64,000 nt of DNA from Cercis canadensis (lineage: Eukaryota > Streptophyta > Magnoliopsida > Fabales > Fabaceae), in the NCBI GenBank assembly GCA_003255065.1, contig QAOA01005637.1, forward strand, positions 285,903 through 349,902. Reading direction: 5' to 3'. Shown here one piece after another: positions 44,910-55,069 of the stretch. The position numbers and the translations under genes are program-made. How positions within the stretch are numbered: the stretch's first letter is position 1; each line of letters opens with the position of its first letter. Under the pieces are notes generated by a model. That model saw only the letters and a list, made by a program, of their open reading frames with translations. It searched no databases and was not told the DNA's origin.

Positions 44910-45433
44910 AAATGGCATGTCCTGTGGGGACACACCGTGGGCCCAATTGGCACGTAGAATTTTGTCCATGGTGTGTTCGAAGTGTATATATACCTCCGTG
45001 GAGAGCAATTTTCACAAAGCAGAAGCAAAAATTGTTTTCGTTTGCAAAGCATAAATTTTTTTCACTTTTAGAGAGGAAAGAGTGATAGGTTACAAAAGAG
45101 AGAAATTTGTATTACAAAGTTCGTGTCTAAAATTTTTTGAACTATTGTGGAACAATATTTCACAAGGTACATTTAGATTTTAATTATTACTTAATGCAAG
45201 TAATTATTTTTTTCATTCTAAATTTGATAGATTTTAAAGAAATTATGTTTGGAGTAAAATTTTAGTATAAATAAAGTATGATGATATTTATGTACTAATT
45301 TTATGTTACAGTAGTATATTTATTTTTTATTGCAAGATTGATAATATTAAATCATTCATGTTTTTCATTTAAATATTATTATAAATAAATGTATGTATTT
45401 AGCTTAAACTTGTTATGATTATTGTATATTATT
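44910..45433 (+). repeat. 524-bp segment, first copy (duplicated across N at 45434)
   Basis: This is sequence just inside the left TIR. It recurs at 45445-45968 at a constant offset of 535 with few differences. The first copy ends exactly at the N, so this is probably a second unmerged contig overlap rather than a genomic duplication. Confidence 0.85.
44985..44992 (+). promoter_or_regulatory. Candidate TATA box of the MULE transposase gene
   Basis: TATATATA about 100 bp inside the left TIR, on the transposase strand, with a GAGAGC...CAGAAGC leader downstream. It is repeated at 45520-45527 in the duplicated copy. The position fits TIR-driven transcription of mudrA. Confidence 0.5.
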
Positions 45434-45444
45434 NAATAGATGCC

Positions 45445-45968
45445 AAATGGCATGTCCTGTGGGGACACGCCGTGGGCCCAATCAGCGTGTAGAATTTTGT
45501 CCATGGTGTGTTCGAAGTGTATATATACCTTCGTGGAGAGCAATTTTCACAAAGCAGAAACAAAAATTGTTTCCGTCTGCAGAGCATAAATTTTTTTCAC
45601 TTTCAGAGAGGAAAGAGTGATAGGTTGCAAAAGAGAGAAATTTGTATTACAAAGTTCGTGTCTAAAATTTTTTGAACTATTATGGAACGATATTTCACAA
45701 GGTACGTTTAGATTTTAATTATTACTTAATGTAAGTAATTATTTTTTTCATTCTAAATTTGATAGATTTTAAAGAAATTATGTTTGGAGTAAAATTTTAG
45801 TATAAATAAAGTATGATGATATTTATGTACTAATTTTATGTTACAGTAGTATATTTATTTTTTATTGCAAGATTGATAATATTTAATCATTCATGTTTTT
45901 TATTTAAATATTATTATAAATAAATGTATGTATTTAGCTTAAACTTGTTATGATTATTGTATATTATT
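45445..45968 (+). repeat. 524-bp segment, second copy (after N at 45434)
   Basis: It matches 44910-45433 nearly base for base and then continues into the unique leader of the transposase gene. If the first copy is an artefact, the true distance from TIR to transposase is about 0.5 kb shorter. Confidence 0.85.
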
Positions 45969-46040
45969 ATGCATTATCGTTTATGAAGTATGATATATTT
46001 GATTTAAAATTTAGGATAAAAATGATTATCTTCATTTATT

Positions 46041-47289
46041 ACAATGGTTGAGTATATAAGGGAGAACAAGGAGTTACATATGAAAGTGCGAATCCTGCAT
46101 GCATGATGTTGAAGCGCAAAGTTGGACTAGACAGTCTTAAGGAGCTGATACAATGAAAATTACATCTTGATCCCAATAAAGTGATCAAGAACATCAAATA
46201 TAAATTTCCAATGTCAGTTAACCCCTTATATTATGGTGCACTTGATCTCATGGGTGATGAGGATGTAATGTGCATGTATGAAAGTCACAAACAACATGCC
46301 AATCTCAGAGCAATTGAGCTTTTTGTTGAGATTGAAACTAGGCAACATGATGGCAATAATTTTTAGATCAATGAAGCTGATGCTGGTGGGCCAAGTTCAA
46401 TACCCTGTTCAGTTCAAGTGCATAGTCAAACAGGAATAAAAACTAACAATTGTTATCGGCCACATGTTGACTTAGCTGGATTATAGTCTAGCATGCCTAG
46501 TTTGAGTCAAAATTTTCATCTAACGGAAAGTCATGACTATAGTTGTGATGAACAATGGTTCAATTCATAGATTAGACAGGGGAGAGGCATCGAAGAACAG
46601 GAAACGAATCTGGATCTAGAAGCACACGAAGACAAACAAGTAACTAGTGCTAACTCTCCATTTGATCCTTTAATTACGTCAAGTGATGATGAAGATGTTA
46701 TGTTAGAGCAAGATGATGTATCCAGTGATGAAGAAAATGAACATAGTTTGAATCTAAATGTACAACCATTGGGCTATGAATCTGGTGGTTCGATACCGGA
46801 AATGGTGCAGCCATTGTAGTACAGTGAACCTTTGCCGGTTTATTCATAAGTTAACTGGGATGCTATGCAAATTAGGGATGACACCGAGATATCAGATGAA
46901 CATAGAGCATGGGAAAGAGGTTGACAGTTGTCAATTAGGCAACAATTGACAGTTGTCAATTAGCCAACAATTCTCAACAAAAAATGACGTTCAACTTGCT
47001 GTGAAGGAATACTCAATGTAGGTGCACCAGTCATTTATTGTGAAAGAGTCGCATTTAACTGCATGGAATGTTGAGTGTCCTAACAAAAATACTGGTTGTA
47101 ATTGGAGAGTTTGAGCATGTCAAATGAGTAAGAGCGGATTATGGGAGGTCAGAAAGTATAATGGTCCCCATACTTGCACAAATGTCATGATAATGCAAGA
47201 TCACAAGAAGCTCGATATTTATGTGATAGCGTCCAACATTCATGGGATGGTTGAGGAGAGTCCTGATGTATCAATTAAGTTGATACAAG
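46041..47289 (+). pseudogene. mudrA-like: MULE transposase (mudrA type), N-terminal part
   Basis: Plus-strand reading shows the start of a mudrA-type transposase, the enzyme that cuts and pastes Mutator elements. First comes a PB1-like segment (QGVTYESANPACMMLKRKVG, KYKFPMSVNPLYYGALDL, AIELFVEIETR), then an acidic linker (SSDDEDVMLEQDD). The MuDR DNA-binding region follows (VKEYSM, SFIVKESHLTAWNVECPN, GLWEVRKYNGPHTCTNVM, VEESPDVSIKLIQ). It has many in-frame stops, several of the TGA/TAG kind expected from CGA, TGG or CAG by C-to-T change (for example TGA at 46156). The frame is cut after KLIQ by the hAT element and resumes at 53482. Confidence 0.85.
47282..47289 (+). repeat. 8-bp target duplication, left side of hAT element
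   Basis: GATACAAG here pairs with GATACAAA at 53474-53481 (7 of 8 identical), the duplication size typical of hAT elements. Another GATACAAG follows the second hAT end at 55070. Confidence 0.85.
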
Positions 47290-47319
47290 TGGGGGTGTAA
47301 GGGAAGTCAGCCAAACTGG

Positions 47320-47470
47320 TAGAACCGACCGAACCGGAGGAAACCAAACCGAACCAACAGACATGGTCCGGTTTTCGGTTTGAATGTTTACGAAACTGAA
47401 GCATTCAGTTCGGTTTTCGGTTCCTATGAAGAAAAATCAGTGATAAACCAAACCAAACCGAGTATAAGGG
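47320..47470. repeat. hAT left subterminal repeat array (ACCGAACC / GGTTCGGTT units)
   Basis: Multiple short ACCGAACC, CCGGTTTTCGGTTT and related units in both orientations sit within about 180 bp of the left end, mirrored at 53310-53462. Such subterminal motifs are known transposase-binding arrays in hAT elements such as Ac. Confidence 0.7.
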
Positions 47471-47500
47471 AAACGACGTCGTTTTAGTATTATATAGCCT
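47471..47500 (+). promoter_or_regulatory. Candidate hAT transposase promoter
   Basis: A perfect 14-bp palindrome (AAACGACGTCGTTT, 47471-47484) is followed 6-12 bp later by a TATA-like ATTATATAG and then a C/T-rich leader (47520-47700). Spacing and leader composition suit a plant transcription start, inferred only. Confidence 0.45.
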
Positions 47501-50371
47501 TCTGAAGTCTGAACCTTGCCTTGCCTTTGCTTGCCCTAACCCTAACTCTCCTCGACACTTTCACACAAATCAGAAATCCTCCCCTTTCTTCCTCGAGTTC
47601 TCTCCTTTTCTCAAGTCTCTCCCTCCCATTCTCTGACTATCCTCCATACTGGAACTTGAAGCCTTCACCGTCGTCGCCTTTGCCGCCTCGCCGTCGCCAC
47701 CATCATGGACAAGCTTTTGGCCAAGAATCATTCGGTTAGGTTTTTCTTCATAAGGTACTGTGAGTCTATGACCTTCAATTTCTCTGGATATAAGTTCGAT
47801 ACACCTTCATTTCTGTCGATATATGTTGGATATACCTTCAATTTCTGGTTCTGATTTGTTGCTCTCGAGTATCGAGTTTGTTGAGTGTCGAGCTCTTCCT
47901 GTACCAACCAGTGATCTTCTGAGCTTATGTGTCTCTAGGCATTTATGCCGAAAAGATGAAGAAAATGGGAAAGCTTTTTATAATTTGCTTTTCATTAAGT
48001 GTAGTTTTTATTTAAGATTTATTTTCGCTAAGTGCATGTAAAGCATTTCTCAATACACAAGAGCTTATCGTGTAGGTTTCAAGTCCCATTATCTTATTCT
48101 GATAATCTGATTATTTGTCATGGTATTGGTACTTGAGTCTAAGCAGTTTAGTATACCAAACTGTATTTCCTGCTCTAATAATTGTTTACAAGTTCATTTG
48201 AACAGAGAAAGTGTTTCTTTTTTGGGGTACTTTTTAAAAATATTCTTGGTCTTTTCTCCTTTTCTCTTCCTCTCTTTTATCTAATTAAACAAAAAGCTAT
48301 TGTGACTGATGTTGACCTCATCTCCAAGCTTGTGCATTTCTGTTATTAAATTGTTGATGTTCCTTTGAGGCTAATTTAAAGTTTGATGGCAGCTATTGGG
48401 TTCAGTTTTATAGTTTACAGTATATATTAGGCTAATTCTGTTATGTGCCCCTATTGAACACATTAGTAACCCATCTAAAATTAAAAGCTGAATATGGTTG
48501 GAATATTGAATTCACTTTGGAAGGAAGTTGTGTGGTTCGAAATAGTTGCATTCTGTTTTAACCGGAGTTGCATTCTGTTAAATTCTTTGCTGCTAATAGG
48601 AGTTCGAAATAGTTGCATTCTGTTAAATTCTTTGCATTCCATTTTAACAGAGCTAGGTGGTACTCTGTATACCAGCCCACACACTGGTCACTGAGGTACA
48701 TTGTACCTGAAATAATTTGCACATAATAAAATGCTACATTTTGTGCCTGAGCAAACCCTGCTTCATATACTATCCAATATTACAACTATTATAAAAGTCT
48801 AGTCTGTTGTGTGTACTTAAAGTCTAGTTTGTTGCAGCATTTTCGTTTAAGCTCTTATTATTAGATTTTGGCCCAAAGTTGTTAGGGTAGCTAGAGTAAT
48901 TGAGTCACATTATTGGTGCCTTTGAATTGAACATTTCTTTAAGCAAACATGCAAATTGATTATGATCAGTAATCATAATATATTTATCTGAATGTTCCTT
49001 ATATACTTCAAAATTATATCTGTTGACTGTTATTTAATTATTGATTCACTAATTTTCTGTGCATTAGGATAATTTATTTGTATTTTTTTTGGTTGATTTG
49101 CTTATATGTGCAGGTTTTCTAGTAAATTATTTCTAGTGCTTTATTGTCTTGTAAATTTTCTACTTCTCTATTCATATAGTATTTTGCGTGATGGTTCCCA
49201 GCCTACAATCTTCTAACTTTATTGAGAAGTAATTAGGACCAATTTTGAGGTAGTTTCCAAAAAATTTCTCCACTGTGTTTCTTATAAGAAAATAAGAACT
49301 TTTGTTAGCAGAAATTCTATCTCACATATATCAGCAAGTCCAAAGTTTGAATTTTCTGTGCAGTAGATGAACTAATGTTAGGTTAATTAGTGTTATTGGA
49401 TAAGCTCAGTTTTAGTGATAGTTGAAACTTGTAAGAGATGGATGAAAATGAATTCAGATTATGGGATTTGGGAGAAGGTATCAGTAGAAGAGGAAGAAAA
49501 TAGAAAGAAAGGATAAAGCGTGGTCCATGCCTTCCAAAAGAAGAGCAAGGAAAAAGGTGGTAAAGAGGAATATCACTTTGATAACCTTTTCTTGAATGTG
49601 TATCTGTTACAGATAACAACTAATAAGGCTTCTACAGTTTGGAGAAGTCTAAAATCCCCAAGATCTTGAAAACTAATAGAGCTGTATAATTTTTGGGTGA
49701 TATGTCTGTATAATTTTTTCTTTTACTAGAGAAGTCTGCAATGTGTTTTCTTTGCAGGGTTATGCTGCTTATGGTGTGTTAATCCAGAGCATTAATTAGA
49801 AATTTTTTCCTATGCATCTTTTATGGGATAGAGTAGTTTTATTGGCTGCACTATGCGTGTTTGCATAGAATTTATTTGTGAGCTTTTACTAATTGCTTTG
49901 GATTGCTTTTTAGAATAAAGAATTGTAGAAGCCATAGTCAATTAGTCATTTTCAGAATAAAGAATTGCTTTGTATAAGCTTTTACTCAATGCATTTTCTT
50001 TTTCTTCCTAAATGGGTTCTTATTTATCTTGCCTGTGTTCATGTCTAAAATCCGATAACTGTCTTTATTGGTGTTATTTATTTTAAAGTTTAAACCCATT
50101 AATTTGGCAATGCTGTTTGTTTGTACAATGTTGTAGAATGTTATTATTTTAAAGTCTTCCTAAATAGGTTTTAAATTTTGTACAATGCTGTTTGTTTCTT
50201 TGGTCACTTTCTTTTTAACGTCGACCATGATTTTAAAGTATTTCCTTTCATATCTATCAATCTTGATGGCAAAGTAACAATTTCCAGTTTGGTAGACAAA
50301 CTTATTTGGCTATATTAGACTGATTAGTAGCTGCTACAATTACTAATGGAACAGCTTGTGCAACTTGGAAT
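47501..50371. other. hAT non-coding 5' region
   Basis: T-rich sequence with no coding domain. It probably holds the 5' leader and a long leader intron of the hAT transposase. Around 48538-48650 there is a short tandem array of AGTTGCATTCTGTT units. Confidence 0.55.
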
Positions 50372-52460
50372 ATGGATAAAGAATTTGAAGTCATGCCCCA
50401 TGGAACAATCCAATCGACGGGCACACTTGTGGGAAGTAATCTAGATGATAATAGCAGTCAAATGCAAATTGATGACAGCCAAGAAGGCACCGAGGTAACA
50501 GTTAATGCATCCTCTAGCTCTAGAATCAAGTCTATTGTTTGGAGTCATTTTACTAGGATTAAAAACTCTAAGAGAGCTGCATGTAACTATTGTGGGAAGT
50601 CTTATGCAACCACTTCTGGTAAGAATGGGACTTCATCTATGAAGTCTCACTTGTCTGTTTGTCCAACAAATCCTAGTAATAAAAAAACTGATAAGAAACA
50701 AAGACAAGTTGGTTATGTGTCTAAACCGGAAGATGAGGGGAATGAGAAGACAATGAAGTTGGTTTCTTTTTGTCAAGAAGAATGTAGACATGCACTTGCT
50801 AGGATGATATGTACAGATGAATTGTCATTTAAGTTTGTGGAGAATGAAGGTTTTAGAAACTTTATGCATGTAGCACAACCAAAGTTTCAGGTTCCTTCTA
50901 GGATAACTGTTGCTAAAGATGTCATGAAACTGTATTTGGATGAGAGGCAGCAACTGAAACATTATTTCTCATCTTCTGGTCAAATGGTTTGTCTTACAAC
51001 TGACACTTGGACATCCATTTAAAACTTCAATTATATGTGTGTGACTGCGCATTACATTAGGAGTAATTGGGAGTTAAATAAGAAAATATTGTCATTCTCT
51101 CTAATATCTTATCATAAAGGGGATACAATAGGGAAAGCTCTAGAGAGGACAATTAAGGATTGAGGCATTTCTAAGGTTTGCACTATAACCGTAGATAATG
51201 CTAGCTCAAACACTGTTGCCCTTGCATATTTGGTTAGGAGGTTAAATGATTGGAATGACACTATCTTGAAAGGGGAATTCATGCATTTGAGGTGTTCTGC
51301 TCATATTTTAAATCTGATTGTTAGTGAAGGTTTAAAAGAGATAGACCCTTCAATTGCTAGAATAGGGCAGCAGTTAAGTATGTGAAGACATCTCCTGCTA
51401 GAATGATTGTTTTTAAGCAAGCTATTGATTTTACAAATATAGAATGTAAGCATTTTGTGTGTCTTGATTGTCCAACAAAATGGAATTCAACTTATCTAAT
51501 GTTAGAAGCTGCTGAAAAATTTGAGAAGGCTTTTACACGGCTTTAGGACGATGATCCTCATTATATACTTTCTTTTGGTAATGATTTCCCTCCAATTTCA
51601 GATGATTGGGAACGTGCACGTGTGTTTATAAAGTTTCTGCAAATTTTTTATGAGGTTACCCTTAATTTCTCTAGCTCTTTGCATGTTACAGCAAATGCAT
51701 TTTTTGAAAAATTGTGTGAAATCAAGCTGACCTTACAGAACTGGATGCAATGTGGTGATATTGTATTGAGGTCTATGGCTGAATCAATGAAAAGGAAATT
51801 TGATAAATATTGGGATGATGGGCATAACATGAATTATTTCTTGTTTGTGGCAGTGGTGCTTGATCCAAGATATAAGCTGGAATTTGTGGAATTTTGTTTT
51901 GAAGATATGTATGGTAGAGACAGGGAGGTCATATGCTAGAGAAATTAAAGGAGATTTTGCATAGGCTCTTTGAAACTTATTCAAGTTTGCATCCTATCCC
52001 TTATGACTCAAAGGATTCTAGTAGTAGTGTGAGCATGCCCTCTGTGGGAAGTAGTGATCAAACTACTAGTGTGGCCTTATGATTTCAGATAAAGAGGCAG
52101 AGGCAGCAAAAAGATTTGAGGAAATCTGAATTGGAAAGGTACTTAGAGGATGATGTTGAAGAACAACATGATGGGTTTAATATCCTTAACTGGTGGAGAG
52201 GGAAGCAAGATAAATATCATGTTTTATCTTATATTGCTAAGGATATTTTGCATATTCCTGTATCAACAGTGTCCTCTGAATCAGCGTTCAGTACTGGGGG
52301 TAGGGTTCTAGACCAATTTCGAAGTTCATTATTGCCTATAACTGTTGAGGCTTTGATTTGTACTTAGAATTGGCTAAGACACCCTAACAAGCCAATTGAT
52401 CTTCGTAGCCAAATGAATGGGATAGAACAAATTGAATATGGTAATTCTCTTACACTTATA
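50372..52460 (+). pseudogene. hAT transposase with BED zinc finger (RICESLEEPER type), decayed
   Basis: From the start codon at 50372: an acidic N-terminus, a BED zinc finger (C71, C74, H93, C97 in CNYCGKSY...KSHLSVC), then the hAT core (TTDTWTSI, FMHLRCSAHILNLIV, DCPTKWNSTYLMLE, LDPRYKLEFVEF). The C-terminal hAT dimerisation domain (LNWWRGKQDKYHVLSYIAKD, VSTVSSESAFSTGGRVLD) extends to about 52370. The frame has stops at 51020 (probably CAA to TAA), 51161 (TGG to TGA), 51544, 52079 and 52366, and shifts near 51365 and 51935. It therefore cannot make an active transposase. The domain order and SESAFS motif are diagnostic of plant Ac-like/RICESLEEPER hATs. Confidence 0.88.
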
Positions 52461-52718
52461 TTTGGTTTTTATAATTCTCTTAGACTTAAATTGAAATCTA
52501 GCTGATTAATATATTTTTCTATGACAATTTAATTAGAGCTTTCAACATTTGTCATTGAACTTCATAAGGATTCTTGAAGTGTTTTTGTCAACCTCAATGG
52601 GTAAATTTCATTTCAATTTTTTACTGACTTTGTTTTTGTTTTTTTTTAATGTTTATCAAAGTTTATCTAATAAAGGGATGCTTGTTTATGCAGCAGATAG
52701 GAGAAGGATTGGATATTT

Positions 52719-53222
52719 ACTGTAATTTAAATTAGATATTTTCTAATTTTGGATATGTAATTTGGAAGAACTTTAGAAGTTCATTTGCTGATTTATTTGT
52801 TGTTGTAATTTGGATATTTTCTGATTTTGGATTATATGTAATTTGCTAATTTTTTTTTGCTGTAATTTAGATTGGATATTTTCTGATTTTGGATATGTAA
52901 TTTAGAAGAACTTTAGAAGTTCATTTGCTGCTGTAATTTGAATATTTTCTGATTTTGGATTATATGTAATTTGCTGATTTTTTTTGCTGTAATTTAGATT
53001 GGATATTTTTTGATTTTGGATATGTAATTTGGAAGAACCTTAGAGTTCATTTGCTGTTGTAATTTGGATATTTTCTAGCTACTGGTGATATGCAATTTGC
53101 TGATTTTTTTGCTGTAATTTAGATTGGATATTTTTTGATTTTGGATATGTAATTTGGAAGAACTTTAGAAGTTCATTTGCTGCTATAATTTGGATATTTT
53201 ATGGCTGCTACTGATATGTAGA
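52719..53222 (+). repeat. Minisatellite in hAT 3' region, about 4 units of ~127 bp
   Basis: Units begin GCTGTAATTTAGATTGGATA and contain GGATATGTAATTTGGAAGAA and a TTTGCTGATTTTTT end. Starts are near 52719, 52857, 52984 and 53108. About 1.3 units are present in the second hAT piece at 54640-54812. Confidence 0.8.
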
Positions 53223-53309
53223 CATGCACTTGCTAGGTTGATTTGGTTATATGTGCAAGATTTCTGGTTGCTTTCTTGTTAAAATACAAAAAATTGACTT
53301 ATGCAGGTT

Positions 53310-53473
53310 TTCTGCCCAAACCGACCGAACCGAACCGAACCAGACCGGTTCGGTTTGACTCGGTTTTAGTCTTAAAATTTTAAAAAATCGGACCAAACCG
53401 AACCGAGATTCCCTATCCGGTCCGGTCTGGTTTAGGGTGAAAATTGGACCGAACCGGACCGATTACACCCCTA
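53310..53473. repeat. hAT right subterminal repeat array and inverted terminal repeat
   Basis: Contains at least eight ACCGAACC / CGGTTCGG-type units ending in TTACACCCCTA. It is the mirror image in composition of 47290-47470. A near copy lies at 54908-55069. Confidence 0.8.
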
Positions 53474-54106
53474 GATACAAAAGCGAATATTGGCAGAATA
53501 TGGCTATCGAGCATCGTATAGGAAAGCATGGTTAGCAAAGCAGAAGTGCATTGAAAAATTGTTCGACAATTGGAAAGAGAGCTATAATCTCTTGTCGAGA
53601 TGAATGGCAGCAATGCGAGTGGCAAACCCTGAAAGTGTTGTTCAATGGTTGTTAGATAATAATCAGGTTATAAGTCATTCAAATGTTCAGGAGATGTTGT
53701 TTCGCCGTGTCTTTTGGACATTTCAATCTTGTGTCAATGCATTTCCTTTTTGCAAGCCTATGATTCAAGTAGATGAGACTTTCTTGAATGGCAAATATCG
53801 CGGTACACTACTGATTGCTTCAATACAAGATGGCGACAGGTCATCATTACCTCTTGCATTTGCTATTGTAAAAGGTGAAGTTAAAGATGCATGGACATGA
53901 TTTTTTACCTTAGTGCGTCAGCATGTTGTTCGAGAACAGTAGAATTTGGCGACAATTCTTATCGTCATGTAAGTATATTGTCTTCAATTGTAGATGCCAG
54001 TGTGGATTAAAGTCCTCCACTTGCGCACAATTTCTTCTTTTTACGACATGTCGTCAGCAATTGGAATACACACTTCAAAAACAAAGCCCTGAAGACGAAG
54101 ATATAC
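53474..54106 (+). pseudogene. mudrA-like: MULE transposase middle part, first copy
   Basis: The sequence continues mudrA directly after the hAT duplication: EYGYRASYRKAWLAKQK, then the MULE catalytic core (FPFCKPMIQVDETFLNGKYR, SSLPLAFAIVKGEVKDAW). The first catalytic Asp (VDETFL) is kept. The block that should hold the second Asp reads SYRHV where SDRHV is expected, so that Asp appears lost. In-frame stops occur after LLSR and after DAWT. The copy ends at GATATAC, where the second hAT piece begins. The same segment recurs at 55070-55701. Confidence 0.83.
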
Positions 54107-55069
54107 ATTATGGTGTGTTAATCCAGAGCATTAATTGGAAATTTTTTCCTATGTATCTTTTATGGGATATAGTAGTTTTATTGGCTGGACTATGCGTGTT
54201 TGCACAGAATTTATTTGTGAGCTTTTACTAATTGCTTTGGATTGCTTTTTAGAATAAAGAATTGTAGAAGTCATAGTCAATTAGTCATTTTCAGAATATA
54301 TTTCCTTTTTTCTTAATAGCAGAATATTATGCTTCTATTTTCCAGTTTTGGATATAACATAATATTGAGTCATGGCAGAATATTATAGCCTTGTCCTGAT
54401 TGTATGCTATTTGCTTATCATTTGATTGTTATAGTGCAGTAAAACTGCACTTGAAAATGCACTATTAGCTGTCCTGTTATATTGACTATTTCCTCTTCTC
54501 CCATTTAGATAAAGCTTAATCTTAGTACTAAGAGACGTGACTCAACTACAAGGACCTTTCCTTTACGCCAATGATTCTCCATAATGGAATCTAAAATTTT
54601 CAATGTTGTTTGTTTGTACAATGGAATCTAAAATTAATCTCACTATTTTTTGATTTTGGATATGTAATTTGGAAGAACTTTAGAAGTTCAGCTGATTTTT
54701 TTGCTGTAATTTAGATTGGATATTTTTTGATTTTGGATATGTAATTTGGAAGAACTTTAGAAGTTCATTTGCTGTTGTAATTTGGATATTTTCTGGCTGC
54801 TGCTAATATGTAGACATGTACTTGCTAGGTTGATTTGGTTATATGTGCAGGATTTCTGGCTGCTTTCTTGTTAAAATACAAAAAATTGACTTCTGTAGGT
54901 TTTCTGCCCAAACCGACTAAACCGACTGAACCGAACTAGACCGGTTCGGTTTGACTCGGTTTTAGTCTTAAAATTTTAAAAAATCGGACCAAACCGAACT
55001 GAGATTCCCTATCTGGTCCGGTTCAGTTTAGGGTGAAAACTGGACCGAACCGGACCGATTACACCCCTA
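54107..55069 (+). mobile_element. Second hAT piece, internally deleted, part of a tandem duplication
   Basis: 54108-54298 nearly matches 49769-49961 of the hAT. 54640-55069 matches the hAT 3' end, including the minisatellite, subterminal array and terminal repeat. The transposase part is missing. 54299-54600 has no counterpart in the first copy, so one of the two copies has changed. Together with 55070-55701 it makes the second, shortened copy of a unit spanning hAT and MULE (first copy 49769-54106). Confidence 0.8.

Larger units (their letters stand above)
47290..53473 (+). mobile_element. hAT-superfamily DNA transposon inserted in the MULE transposase gene
   Basis: 6.2 kb. Terminal inverted repeats are TGGGGGTGTAA at 47290-47300 and the reverse complement of TAGGGGTGTAA at 53463-53473, flanked by an 8-bp target duplication with one mismatch. 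Both subterminal regions (about 47320-47470 and 53310-53462) are packed with short ACCGAACCGG / CGGTTTGG units. Between them is a BED-finger transposase relic (50372-52460) preceded by about 3 kb of non-coding sequence with a plausible promoter. It lies in the same orientation as mudrA, so it entered after the MULE was in place. Confidence 0.9.

Noticed and set aside
44669-45085. Overlapping open frames on both strands with GC-rich codons
   Set aside because: These are the MULE terminal inverted repeat and adjoining leader. The mirrored frames at 63034-63295 come from the other TIR.
47521-47739. 72-codon Ser/Pro-rich frame
   Set aside because: It sits in the C/T-rich leader of the hAT transposase. 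Low complexity rather than a conserved protein.
52719-53222. Regular repeats considered as a CRISPR array
   Set aside because: The units are ~127 bp head-to-tail without short repeats and unique spacers, in a plant transposon. It is a minisatellite.
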